A stretch of DNA of 64,000 bases from JANMDU01 sp031375105 (GCA_031375105.1 JANMHJ010000046.1:186001-250000); one strand, 5' to 3'; counted from the stretch's first letter, positions 7,070 through 14,999 are shown. Numbers and translations are program-made. Notes: generated by a model not told the origin, from the sequence alone.

Positions 7070-8587
7070 GTGATTCAAAATCAAAAGTCAGTATGGGTAG
7101 GGCTACTTCTAGTTTGCATTATCCTGTCGTTTTTCAATGTATCTGTCATGGCTCAAGGTACATCGCCTGGTTCGGATTCAAAAGTACTGGCGCGTTTGGA
7201 GCAAGTCAAAAAGATGCTCCAAGCAGCGACGCAGACAGACGCATCCGCATTGCTAGATGCCAAGGCAGAAATTGAGGAGTTGCCATATCCTCAGCGCGGG
7301 GATCGTCGAACCGCACGCCGCTTGAACGCCAGCGCACTTGAGAAACTCAAAAATGAGCAATTCTCGGTCTCATTGGCAGATTTTGAGGCAGCATGGCGTG
7401 CAGATCCTTCCGATCAGGAGATCAGCAATAACTATGGCTATGCTCTGTATCGCAGCAATCGATTTTCAGATGCTGAGGAAAAATTGAGATACACGTTGGC
7501 TTTAGCACCCTCTCGGTCGACTGCATGGGCTAACCTTGCTGAAGTGTTGGGTGCATCGGGAAAACCACAGCTATCTGCCGATTCTTTTGTGGTCTCGCAT
7601 CGCTTTTCTCGTAATCCAGAAACAACGCGTCAATATATTGAGAAGTTTGCGTTGACCAGCGAATCGGCCGGATTAAAAGAAGGTGCCGCACGCGCTTTGA
7701 GCAAACTCTTTCCTACACTGAGTGCAAACGTTACTGTTCAAGCTCTCGCAGTGACAAGCACTGAGAGAAGGGCGATGGACATCGCTGAGCAAAATGGTAA
7801 AGCGGCATCGGCAGTGTTGCAAGCCGCTGCGAGCTCCAACGATTCTTCCGGGAAAGTGCCGGTGGCTTTGACTGAACCGATGGCAATGATTAGGCTTCGC
7901 CTACCTGACCCGCAGATTCTGGATATCTATCGTTTGGCGTCAGCTGGTTCTGGGGCAGACCGTGAAGTTCTATTGCGTTTAGCACACGGAGGTAACCTCC
8001 GTGCTCAAAATGCGGTTGGAAATTTGTACAGCCACGGTCAGGGCATTGAAACCAATCAAGAATTGGGCAATTCTTGGTACAGAAAATCAGCAGAAGGTGG
8101 GTTCATCTTGGCTCAGTTTGCTTTAGCTTATAACTATCACCATGGAATTGGAGGCGCTAAAAATGAAGCTTTGGCATTGGAGTATTACCGCCGGTCTGCA
8201 GAGCAAGGCCATCCCTACAGTATGAATAATCTTGCCGTAATGCTAGAGCGTGGACAGGGATCGGGTCGATCTGATCGGCAAGCGGCATTTGATTGGTATA
8301 AAAAGTCTGCAGAGGCTGGACTGGCGCGAGGAGCATTCAATACAGGGCATTATTTGCAATATGGTTCCGCCGGAACGGCAGATTTGCCACTTGCTGTTGC
8401 CTACTTCAAGTCTGCTGCAAATGTGGGTTTTGCCCAAGCTCAGTTGAAAGTAGCTCAGTCATTCGAATATGGTTGGGCAGGGATGGCTGATAAAAGCCAA
8501 GCGATCGATTGGTACAAAAAAGCAGCTCTCCAAGGTTTGGATGTTGCTAAAGATGCGCTGAAAAGATTGGGCATCACGGATTTTTGA
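7070..8587 (+). CDS. Exported TPR and Sel1-repeat protein
   Basis: 505 residues from a GTG start at 7070; the Shine-Dalgarno match (AGG at 7056-7058) is weak. The N-terminus has a Sec signal (VWVGLLLVCIILSFFNVSVMA, cleaved near MAQG). Residues about 85-200 look like TPR units (NNYGYALYRSNRFSDAEEKL, then WANLAEVLGASG). Residues about 295-500 contain five Sel1-like repeats, with typical A-x-Y-x3-G and W/Y-x-K/R-S-A-x-x-G endings such as NSWYRKSAEGG, LEYYRRSAEQG, FDWYKKSAEAG, YFKSAANVG and IDWYKKAALQG. Such solenoids scaffold protein complexes in the periplasm or envelope. The gene is visibly more AT-rich than its neighbours, and no operon partner is evident. Exact role unknown. Confidence 0.8.
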   Translation: MIQNQKSVWVGLLLVCIILSFFNVSVMAQGTSPGSDSKVLARLEQVKKMLQAATQTDASALLDAKAEIEELPYPQRGDRRTARRLNASALEKLKNEQFSVSLADFEAAWRADPSDQEISNNYGYALYRSNRFSDAEEKLRYTLALAPSRSTAWANLAEVLGASGKPQLSADSFVVSHRFSRNPETTRQYIEKFALTSESAGLKEGAARALSKLFPTLSANVTVQALAVTSTERRAMDIAEQNGKAASAVLQAAASSNDSSGKVPVALTEPMAMIRLRLPDPQILDIYRLASAGSGADREVLLRLAHGGNLRAQNAVGNLYSHGQGIETNQELGNSWYRKSAEGGFILAQFALAYNYHHGIGGAKNEALALEYYRRSAEQGHPYSMNNLAVMLERGQGSGRSDRQAAFDWYKKSAEAGLARGAFNTGHYLQYGSAGTADLPLAVAYFKSAANVGFAQAQLKVAQSFEYGWAGMADKSQAIDWYKKAALQGLDVAKDALKRLGITDF

Positions 8588-8674
8588 TGATTCATCGCGT
8601 TCGTCTCTATGCTTGGTAGTTGATTTGCAAAGTAGCCCACGCCATTTCTCTGAATGCAATGCAAACTGCTTTTT

Positions 8675-9373
8675 TTACTCAAAACCCCAACTTGCAAGCC
8701 GCCTGAATAGCTGATGCTCACAATCTGAGTCTGAGCATTTGTCGCATGTCCAAACCCAGGGTTTCGGAGTATTTTTTAAGTCTTTTGGTTCAATTGCCCT
8801 TATGTTACCAACATAGTTTGCTATTGATTTAATAGTACTTAAGGCGTTGAGAGTGGTTTGTAGACGTTGTTCGCCCAAACCGTAGATCACTTCAAAAGCG
8901 ATGCCTGCGCTTTGCAGGCGCGTGCGGATGAGCGCATCTACCGGGGCGCGCACATGTGCGCCATCGCGCTGGATGCCGTCGGCTTCCCAGGGCATGTCTA
9001 GGCCGGTGAGGAGGGTGAGGTCGAAGGTTTTTTGGTAGGCCAAGGCGGGTGCGATGAGGCTGCTGTCTGCAAAGATGAATTCACTGTAGATGGCTGTCAT
9101 GAGCGGTGTGGTGTCGGCGATGACCCAGCAGCTTGAATCTGGTTTTGCGGCCTCGGCGAGATCTCGCGCGGCTTGCTCAATGCGCAGGCGCTGCGTGAGT
9201 GCGATTTCGGCTTGTTCATGTGCTTGCGGTGTGCGGCTTTTTTGTTCGCACCACTCGCGCAGGTATTCGTCCACAGCCACAGCCTGCGCACCCGTTTCGC
9301 GCAGATGCGCAGCCAGCGCATGCGCGAGCTGGGTTTTGCCAGTGCTTTCGGCTCCGAGCAACGCAATCTTCAT
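8675..9373 (-). CDS. NadR-like P-loop kinase (probable ribosylnicotinamide kinase) with Cys-rich tail
   Basis: 232 residues from the ATG at 9373, whose ATGA overlaps the end of pnuC. A Walker A loop GAESTGKT is at residues 7-14 of MKIALLGAESTGKTQLA; VIADTTPLMTAIYSEF resembles the second acidic motif of the NadR kinase domain. In this family the enzyme phosphorylates nicotinamide riboside imported by PnuC, trapping it for NAD synthesis; the adenylyltransferase domain of enterobacterial NadR is absent. Residues 178-202 are encoded by repeat copy H (element antisense to the gene). The end contains WTCDKCSDSDCEHQ, a possible metal-binding tail. Substrate inferred from the pnuC partnership. Confidence 0.8.
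   Translation of the reverse strand: MKIALLGAESTGKTQLAHALAAHLRETGAQAVAVDEYLREWCEQKSRTPQAHEQAEIALTQRLRIEQAARDLAEAAKPDSSCWVIADTTPLMTAIYSEFIFADSSLIAPALAYQKTFDLTLLTGLDMPWEADGIQRDGAHVRAPVDALIRTRLQSAGIAFEVIYGLGEQRLQTTLNALSTIKSIANYVGNIRAIEPKDLKNTPKPWVWTCDKCSDSDCEHQLFRRLASWGFE
8769..8840 (+). repeat. Dispersed 72-bp element, copy H
   Basis: Contains the conserved left part (GTATTTTTTAAG...) and the right hairpin region TTTGCTATTGATTTAATAG; the central TATGCGCAG is degenerate (ACCAACATAG). Lies antisense inside the NadR-like kinase gene and is translated in the canonical antisense frame, giving TIKSIAN...LKNT. Confidence 0.7.
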
Positions 9374-9984
9374 GCGGGCTCTTTCATGGCTTGCTGCCAA
9401 GCACGCCAGCCCACTGCGGCCATCGCTGCGAAGAGGGCATACAGGCCAACGGTAAGCCACAGGCCTTTGTAGGCAAACAGGCCGATGCTGATCAGGTTGA
9501 CCACGATCCACAGCGGCCAATTAGCGGTGTATTTTTTGCCGAGCAGATAGGTAGCGGCAAGACTCAGCACGGTGGGCAGGGCATCCCACCAAGGCACATC
9601 TGAATTCGTGTATTTAGATAGAAATAGGGCGATAGCCGGCATAGATACTGCGCAGAATGCTATTAATTTAAGAGTGACGGCTTGGGGAAGGGCTTGCGGC
9701 TGCAATGCTTGGCCAGTACTGTTCTGCCCGCGAAGCCATTGCCACCAGCCCCAGAGCGCGGTGATGGCGAAGAAGATTTGCAGCGAGGCTTCGGCGTAGA
9801 GCTTGGCATCAAAAAACACGAGCACATAAAGCAATGAGCTGGCAAAGGCCAGTGGCCAGCCCCAATGAATCTGCCGAATATTGCAAACCACCATGGCCAC
9901 ACCGAGCACAGCGCCTACCAGCTCAGCCCAACTGGCGGGCAGACCAAAGAGGGCAAAGGCGGGCGCATTGAGAAAATCGATCAT
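9370..9984 (-). CDS. pnuC: PnuC-family nicotinamide riboside transporter
   Basis: 204 residues, start at the ATG at 9984 (MIDFLNAPAFALFGLPA); a longer frame from 10047 is unlikely. It is polytopic with about seven hydrophobic segments. PnuC hallmarks are NIRQIHWGWPLAFASSLLY, LYAEASLQIFFAITALWGWWQW, a DVPWWDALPTVLSLAATYLLGKK helix and NWPLWIVVNLISIGLFAYKGL. PnuC carries out facilitated diffusion of nicotinamide riboside across the inner membrane, made one-way by a kinase, which is the next gene with an ATGA overlap. Residues 102-126, in a loop/transmembrane region, derive from repeat copy I read antisense. Thiamine or riboflavin relatives (PnuT, PnuX) exist, but the NadR-like partner favours nicotinamide riboside. 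Confidence 0.88.
   Translation of the reverse strand: MIDFLNAPAFALFGLPASWAELVGAVLGVAMVVCNIRQIHWGWPLAFASSLLYVLVFFDAKLYAEASLQIFFAITALWGWWQWLRGQNSTGQALQPQALPQAVTLKLIAFCAVSMPAIALFLSKYTNSDVPWWDALPTVLSLAATYLLGKKYTANWPLWIVVNLISIGLFAYKGLWLTVGLYALFAAMAAVGWRAWQQAMKEPA
9609..9679 (+). repeat. Dispersed 72-bp element, copy I
   Basis: Matches the element over GCGATAGCCGGCATAGATAC, then TGCGCAGAATGCTATTAATT. Antisense within pnuC and translated in the canonical antisense frame (TLKLIAFCAVSMPAIALFLS). Confidence 0.75.
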
Positions 9985-10054
9985 GAAGCGGCAGTTCGCA
10001 TGGCTAGAAAGCACTGATTGTGCCTTTGCTGAGCTGCAAAATTGCATGCAGACT

Positions 10055-10070
10055 TTTCAGCAGGCTGAAA
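10055..10070. promoter_or_regulatory. Perfect palindrome TTTCAGC-AG-GCTGAAA
   Basis: A 7-bp inverted repeat with a 2-base centre in the divergent region between pnuC (minus, start 9984) and the small gene at 10111. It may be a regulator site for either gene; nothing else supports this. Confidence 0.3.
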
Positions 10071-10110
10071 TGCGGGAATAATGCGAACATCAACTTAACT
10101 GGAGCGCAAC

Positions 10111-10260
10111 ATGGCCAAAGGTCAACAAAAATCCAACAAAGAAGGCAAAAAGCCGAAGAAAGATACTTCGCCGCCTAAAGTGCTGACGGGTGAGCCCGTG
10201 CGTGCCACGATCACCACCGCCGTCATGCCGCGTGGCAAAGAAAAAAACAAGCTGAAGTAA
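10111..10260 (+). CDS. Small lysine-rich conserved hypothetical protein
   Basis: An ATG at 10111, preceded by GGAG at 10101-10104, opens a 49-codon frame ending TAA at 10260. The product starts MAKGQQKSNKEGKKPKKD and ends VMPRGKEKNKLK; it is strongly basic, without hydrophobic segments, likely disordered. Short proteins of this kind occur as conserved hypotheticals in Burkholderiales. It is flanked by convergent and divergent genes, so it is probably a single-gene unit. Nucleic-acid or ribosome association would fit the charge, but there is no direct evidence. Confidence 0.65.
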   Translation: MAKGQQKSNKEGKKPKKDTSPPKVLTGEPVRATITTAVMPRGKEKNKLK

Positions 10261-10277
10261 AGCGGCTGATCTGGGTT

Positions 10278-10292
10278 GCTCGCTTGGCGAGC
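10278..10292. terminator. Hairpin between convergent genes
   Basis: GCTCGC-TTG-GCGAGC forms a strong 6-bp stem in the 35-base gap between the small gene (stop 10260) and the glutamine-synthetase-like gene (stop 10296). There is no T-run, so a factor-independent terminator is only possible. Confidence 0.35.
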
Positions 10293-10295
10293 GCT

Positions 10296-11699
10296 CTAAA
10301 ACCGCGAAAAATACTCGCGGGCCATCCAATCGAGTTTGTCTGGCGCTGCCTCCCAGCGCGCGATTTCTTGGCGCTTGATTTGTGCGAACCAAGCGAGGAC
10401 TTGTTCGCCAAAACCTGAATTCAAGGCTGCATCAGCTTGCAAGGCGCTAAGCGCTTCGCTCAGGCTGGCGGGCAAAACGGCAGCGTTTTTATCGTCTGCG
10501 CTAGGGCTCTTCAAGCCGCGAGAGATGCCGTCTAGCCCTGCGTGAATTTGCGAGGCAATATAAAGATAGGGATTTGCCAGCGGCGAGCCGATACGGTTTT
10601 CAATACGCGTGGCCGAGCTTGCGGAATGTGACTCTGCTGAGATGACGCGCAGCATGGCGCTGCGGCTATCTATGCCCCAGTTGGCTCGTGTGGGGGCGAG
10701 TGCATTGGGGCGAAAGCGCTCGTAGGCATCGATGGTGGGGTTGGCTAGGGCGCAAATCCCACTCGCATGCGAGAGCAAGCCGGCGAGCCAGTGCTCACCA
10801 GTTTTTGACAGTGCTGCGTTGGTAGCGGTGAACGCATTGCGCCCCGTTTGCAAATCCACGAGCGATTGATGCAAATGCCAGCCGCTGCTCATGATGTGAG
10901 GAAACGGCGGGCGGCACATGAAGGTGGTGTGATAACCAGCGCGTTGCAAAGCCTGCATAGCCGCGCTGCGAAAAAGCGCAAAAGCATCCGCCGCATCCAG
11001 CGCATCTTGCACTTCAAACACCGCCTCGACTTGACTGGGGCCGAATTCCACTTCGAGCGATGTGAGCGGCAAGCCGAGCGCAGCGCAGGTTTGGCGCACG
11101 ATCTGCAATGGCTCATCAGCACGATCCAGCCAGCGCTCGGAAAGCAAACGATAGCCGGGATGAATCATCGAGACTTCAGGCGGCAAGCCCGGCCAAGCGG
11201 CCAATTCCGGGTCGAGCTGCTGGCGGGTGCTTTCGATTTTGTAGATATGAAATTCAATCTCGAGGCCGCAGCGCATCGCAAAGCCTTGCTGCGCTAACTG
11301 CGCAATGGCCTTTTGCAAGATACCTCGTGAATCAATGGCCAGCGGCTGGCCATCCGCGCCTAGCATCTGGCCTTGCAGCCAAGCGGTGTTGGTTGCCCAA
11401 GGCAGTTGGCGAAAGCTTTCCAGCAAGGGTTTCACCGTGAAATTACTGGCCTGCGCAAATTCAGCCAGCATGGGCAGATGCGCCAAACCATCCGGCTCAA
11501 ACACTTTGAAGGCCGTGCGATCACTCGTGTCTTTCAGTGCTTGCGTGCCCACCATGCCGATACCGTCTTTCAAGGCCGCTTCCAAAGCGCGCGGCAGAAC
11601 ACTTTTGGCCCGCAGCTCGCCATGCACATCACACCAAGCGATGCGCACTTGCTCGATGCCTGCCTCGTGCACGAGGCGCAGAATTTGATCCGCCGTCAT
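10296..11699 (-). CDS. Glutamine synthetase-family gamma-glutamyl ligase (PuuA/IpuC-like)
   Basis: 467 residues from the ATG at 11699, which overlaps the stop of the Rieske gene (ATGA). N-terminal MTADQILRLVHEAGIEQVRIAWCDVHGELRAK is the beta-grasp part; the catalytic domain shows the Glu-containing GLEIEFHIYK, EVEFGPSQVE, the ATP-binding SSGWHLHQSL, and NPTIDAYERFRPNALAPT with the downstream RVISAES...RIENRIG. This matches the class of glutamine-synthetase homologues that ligate glutamate to amines (putrescine, isopropylamine, aniline, ethanolamine) rather than to ammonia. Coupling to a Rieske oxygenase resembles aniline-type pathways in which the amine is gamma-glutamylated before oxidation. 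Substrate unknown. Confidence 0.82.
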   Translation of the reverse strand: MTADQILRLVHEAGIEQVRIAWCDVHGELRAKSVLPRALEAALKDGIGMVGTQALKDTSDRTAFKVFEPDGLAHLPMLAEFAQASNFTVKPLLESFRQLPWATNTAWLQGQMLGADGQPLAIDSRGILQKAIAQLAQQGFAMRCGLEIEFHIYKIESTRQQLDPELAAWPGLPPEVSMIHPGYRLLSERWLDRADEPLQIVRQTCAALGLPLTSLEVEFGPSQVEAVFEVQDALDAADAFALFRSAAMQALQRAGYHTTFMCRPPFPHIMSSGWHLHQSLVDLQTGRNAFTATNAALSKTGEHWLAGLLSHASGICALANPTIDAYERFRPNALAPTRANWGIDSRSAMLRVISAESHSASSATRIENRIGSPLANPYLYIASQIHAGLDGISRGLKSPSADDKNAAVLPASLSEALSALQADAALNSGFGEQVLAWFAQIKRQEIARWEAAPDKLDWMAREYFSRF

Positions 11700-13195
11700 G
11701 ATGTGATCCACGATGCCTTGCTGCGCTTTTTGGCCAATTGCGCTTGCCACCAGCTCTCCCAAGCTTCACTTGGCGCAAAGCCATCGACCGTGCCGGGCGG
11801 CTCGGTGAGAAGCTGCGTTGCAGGCAGTGCAGGAGGCGTCTGCCCGGAAGCCGCAGCATCCATGGCCCGCTGCAGCCAGCGGCGATAGAGCACGATGATT
11901 TTGTCGCTCGTGGCCAAATGCTCGCGGGTGCGATCTTGCACCCCGCCCGTTGAAGCGCTCATGCTCTCCACCGCCCATTGGTCGTGCACATTGATGTCGT
12001 CTTCCCCCATGCCGAGAAAGGTGCGCGTCATCTGCTCTTCAGGCGAGAAACCCCAGCGGTTGTGTGCGCCAGCTTTGGGAATGTAGTGTGGCAGTGTGGT
12101 GTAAGGCAGACGCTGCGAGCGCATGGCGGCTTGGTCAATCGGCGCATCGAAACTGGTGAACACGCTGAACCAATACGTTTGGCCATCATCCACCGGCAGA
12201 TGCCATTGCGTGATGGTGAGTGTTTCGGAAAGCGGGATGACGAAGATATGCGGAAAAATCGCTTGCGTCACGCGCACGTGAGTGGTTTGCTCATTCAAGG
12301 CACGCAGCGCGGTGATGCGAATGCCTTGCAGCGTGTCGCTCTGCACAGGTTGCGCCATGAGTTTGGGGCGATGCAGCTCGCGCATCACCCGCGTCATCGG
12401 CCAGCGCTCGCCCGCCACGTCGCCCGCTGCCGCGCTTCGAAACTGCTTGCCGCCAGCGTTGCCACCCGTCTCTTGCAAATCGGTATCTTGCAAGAAGCGA
12501 TGCAGAAACGAAGGATGCGCAGGATCCATGCCCACCTCAAAGCATTGCAACCAATTCGCATGCCACAGACCTTTGAAGGCAAAACTGTGCGAAGCGGGTG
12601 CGTCAAAGCAGTCGAGTGCTGGCATGGGCTCCGCAGCGCCATCCCCCAGCCAGGCCCAGACCACACCCGCCCGCTCTTGCACCGGATAACTGCGTTGCTT
12701 GATGTGTTGACACATCGTTGAATTTTCTGGCTCGGCAGGGGTGTCAATGCACTGGCCGATGGCCTGGCCATTCACATCGCCACTGGTTTGAAACGCCCAG
12801 CCGTGAAAGGGGCAACGAATCGCCGTGTGAGCACCTTCAGAAGCCGATTTTTGAAGAGAAATCGGCACTTCCCCGTTATAAAATCTACCTAGTGTGCTAT
12901 CACTTTGATAGTTAATCGTTTCATACCGAGCGAATGCCAAATTCGCCCCGCGATGCGGGCAATCACGGTCTAGTAGCGCCCAAGAGCCGTCATGGTTCTT
13001 CACCAACACCAAATCCTGCTCCAACGCCCGCACCGCTTTCACCAAACGCGGCTGCGCAGCGCTGCCCATATCGGGTGCAAGCAGCGGGTCAAACTCTTCG
13101 GCCAAAGCCACCGGCTGCCAAAAGCACCGCTGCAGCAATCCACCGGGCGTGCCGGCGCCGACTTGGGTGAGGCGAAGGTTCTGTTCGTGATTCAT
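11696..13195 (-). CDS. Rieske non-haem iron oxygenase alpha subunit with expanded cluster spacer
   Basis: 499 residues from the ATG at 13195 (MNHEQNLRLTQVGAG). The Rieske motif is C79-P-H81 and C128-P-F-H131: both Cys-His pairs are intact, but 46 residues separate H81 and C128 instead of the usual 15-17. The excess is residues 93-117, encoded by repeat copy J. The catalytic domain carries the mononuclear iron site in VGMDPAHPSFLH. The C-terminal NVHDQWAVESMSAST...DRTREHLATSD region is like phthalate-4,5-dioxygenase-type oxygenases, which hydroxylate aromatic or amine substrates with an external reductase. ATGA overlaps join it to the upstream peptidase and downstream ligase genes. The reductase is not in the window. 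Confidence 0.88.
   Translation of the reverse strand: MNHEQNLRLTQVGAGTPGGLLQRCFWQPVALAEEFDPLLAPDMGSAAQPRLVKAVRALEQDLVLVKNHDGSWALLDRDCPHRGANLAFARYETINYQSDSTLGRFYNGEVPISLQKSASEGAHTAIRCPFHGWAFQTSGDVNGQAIGQCIDTPAEPENSTMCQHIKQRSYPVQERAGVVWAWLGDGAAEPMPALDCFDAPASHSFAFKGLWHANWLQCFEVGMDPAHPSFLHRFLQDTDLQETGGNAGGKQFRSAAAGDVAGERWPMTRVMRELHRPKLMAQPVQSDTLQGIRITALRALNEQTTHVRVTQAIFPHIFVIPLSETLTITQWHLPVDDGQTYWFSVFTSFDAPIDQAAMRSQRLPYTTLPHYIPKAGAHNRWGFSPEEQMTRTFLGMGEDDINVHDQWAVESMSASTGGVQDRTREHLATSDKIIVLYRRWLQRAMDAAASGQTPPALPATQLLTEPPGTVDGFAPSEAWESWWQAQLAKKRSKASWITS
12847..12918 (+). repeat. Dispersed 72-bp element, copy J
   Basis: Matches the element at CCCCGTTATAAAATCTACC and AGTGTGCTATCACTTTGATA. Antisense inside the Rieske oxygenase gene between the two Cys/His pairs. 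The canonical antisense frame would hit a TAG here, and this copy is instead read one frame off. Confidence 0.75.
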
Positions 13196-14241
13196 GGTTT
13201 GATGTATTGAAAGCGATAAGCGCCTGGTGTCATAGCCGCGCTGCTGCGCAAAGGGCAATCTTTGGCAGAGAGCTTAGATGCCCAAGCGCGGTAAGTAAAC
13301 ATCGGCACAGGATCCATGATGCATCCTTTTTGGCCAAATGGATGCAGCAAATGCAGCAATTGATGGCCCAGCTCATGCACAGCGGCAAGACCCGCCAGCT
13401 TGGCGGCTTCGTCCGGCGTGTAGCTCTCGCCTTCGCGCCAAGCGAGCCATTCGGTATCGTTGCTGGTGAAGGCGAAGGTGCTCCACACCGAGAAGCTACC
13501 CCAGTGGGTTCGCGGGTTATAGCTGGTAATGCCGTTCGTGTAGCCACCGCGAATCGCCGTATGAATTGAAGGCTGGATGTATTCCACGCTGGCAATGATT
13601 TGATTGGTGATCACAAGCTCAAAAGGCATTTGCCCATAGCCCAGCATGTTCCAGAGCGTGTATTCATGAAAAGCCTGATCGTCGATCACACTTTTGCCGT
13701 CTATTGCCTTGATCTTGAGCCATTGATTCAGGCGATCTAGATGCAAATGGGCGGCATCGCGGCCAAAGGCTTCAAAGTTGCTGGCATCGAGCTGGATGCC
13801 CTTTTTCTGCGCAAACAAAGCCATGTCTTCAAGCGGCTCGCCTGCTTTCGCGAAACCACGCCCAAAGGCTTTGGCAAGGCTTGATTTCCAAGCAAACCAA
13901 GAGCGAAAGTTGTATTGGTCGCGCTTGGCAAGCTCAGTGAATTTCGGTGGAATCGTGGAAAAAGCTTGCGCAATGGGTATCTCCACAGGCTTTGAGAAAC
14001 GCACGCGAATTCCCAAGTGTTCCGAGGTGGCCTGCACCATCGTCTCTAGCATCAAAGCGACTTGCTCATCGCTCATGCGCGGCAAGCGTGGGTTCACCAC
14101 ATGCGCCACGCGCAACTCCAAAGGCTGCGCGCTGATCTGTGGCAGTGGCACGCTGGCAATCGCTGCTGTTTCTTGCGCACCAATTGCCAAAGCCATGAGG
14201 CAGATTATTGAGCCTACACCGATTTTTCTAAAAATATGCAT
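13192..14241 (-). CDS. Exported zinc metallopeptidase-like protein (HExxH...)
   Basis: 349 residues from the ATG at 14241. The N-terminus (FRKIGVGSIICLMALAIGA) is a signal peptide or anchor. A zincin signature HELGHQLLHLLHP is near residue 290: the HExxH core plus further His residues, followed by KGCIMDPVPM, which may provide the Met-turn. The middle of the protein is unlike any family I recognise. The gene is first in an operon: its TGA overlaps the ATG of the Rieske gene (13195-13192). Likely a periplasmic protease or amidohydrolase; whether it acts on the substrate of the operon or on peptides cannot be told. Confidence 0.65.
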   Translation of the reverse strand: MHIFRKIGVGSIICLMALAIGAQETAAIASVPLPQISAQPLELRVAHVVNPRLPRMSDEQVALMLETMVQATSEHLGIRVRFSKPVEIPIAQAFSTIPPKFTELAKRDQYNFRSWFAWKSSLAKAFGRGFAKAGEPLEDMALFAQKKGIQLDASNFEAFGRDAAHLHLDRLNQWLKIKAIDGKSVIDDQAFHEYTLWNMLGYGQMPFELVITNQIIASVEYIQPSIHTAIRGGYTNGITSYNPRTHWGSFSVWSTFAFTSNDTEWLAWREGESYTPDEAAKLAGLAAVHELGHQLLHLLHPFGQKGCIMDPVPMFTYRAWASKLSAKDCPLRSSAAMTPGAYRFQYIKP

Positions 14242-14307
14242 ACCAATGATGTTATCTGTTGGGGCAACAATGTCCCCGTGCATAAATCACGCGGTATGCT
14301 TCCACCT

Positions 14308-14946
14308 ATGAAACTCTACAACTACTTCCGCTCCTCCGCCTCCTTCCGCGTTCGCATCGCAATGCAGCTCAAAGGCTTGCCTTATGAATATATCTCGGTG
14401 CATCTGGCCAAGGGTGACCATAAAAAGCCTGAATACGCGCAAATTGCCGCAGACGGACTTGTACCCTTGCTCGATACCGGCACAGAAAAGCTCAGCCAAT
14501 CCATGGCCATCATCGAATACCTAGATGAGACGCATCCGACGCCCGCGCTGCTGCCTGCCGATGCACTTGGCCGCGCCCGCGTGCGAGCGCTTGCGCAAAG
14601 CATCGCCTGCGAGATTCATCCGCTGAACAATCTGCGGGTACTCAAATACCTTGTTAAAGACATGGGCCAAAGCGATGAGGCCAAGAATGCTTGGTATGTG
14701 CATTGGTGTCGCGCGGGCTTGGAGAGCTTCGAGAGGCAACTGGCGCAGCAACTGCAAAGCAGCTATTGCTACGGTGACACGCCAACGCTGGCCGACTGCT
14801 GCCTCGTTCCTCAAATCTTCAACGCACAGCGCTTCAACACCCCGCTAGACGGCCTGCCGCGCACCATGGCTGCGTTTGACAACTGTATGAAACTCGAAGC
14901 TTTTCAAAAAGCTTCGCCGAAGAGTTGCCCGGATTTTGAGGCTTGA
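14308..14946 (+). CDS. maiA: Maleylacetoacetate isomerase (zeta-class glutathione transferase)
   Basis: 212 residues beginning MKLYNYFRSSASFRVRIAMQ; the SSASFRVRIA motif holds the catalytic Ser and is diagnostic for zeta-class GSTs. SQSMAIIEYLDETHP is the glutathione gamma-glutamyl-binding region and GDTPTLADCCLVPQIFNAQR is the conserved C-terminal N-capping region. The family isomerises maleylacetoacetate (tyrosine catabolism) or maleylpyruvate (gentisate route) using glutathione as a cofactor in the cytosol. The ATG at 14308 is preferred over the upstream ATG at 14236, which lies in the divergent promoter region. No hmgA or fahA neighbour is present here. Confidence 0.9.
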   Translation: MKLYNYFRSSASFRVRIAMQLKGLPYEYISVHLAKGDHKKPEYAQIAADGLVPLLDTGTEKLSQSMAIIEYLDETHPTPALLPADALGRARVRALAQSIACEIHPLNNLRVLKYLVKDMGQSDEAKNAWYVHWCRAGLESFERQLAQQLQSSYCYGDTPTLADCCLVPQIFNAQRFNTPLDGLPRTMAAFDNCMKLEAFQKASPKSCPDFEA

Positions 14947-14951
14947 GATAC

Positions 14952-14995
14952 GATGCCCTTTGAGCGCGTCTTGTCTGCCGCGCTTGAAAGGGCAT
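14952..14995 (+). promoter_or_regulatory. Long hairpin overlapping the ribosome binding site of the iron-permease-like gene
   Basis: Arms ATGCCCTTTGAGCGCG (14953-14968) and CGCGCTTGAAAGGGCAT (14979-14995) pair over about 16 bp with a single bulge and a 10-base loop. The right arm includes the only Shine-Dalgarno-like GAAAGGG for the ATG at 15000. It may be a terminator for maiA without a T-run, or may mask translation initiation downstream. Confidence 0.5.
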
Positions 14996-14999
14996 TCTC

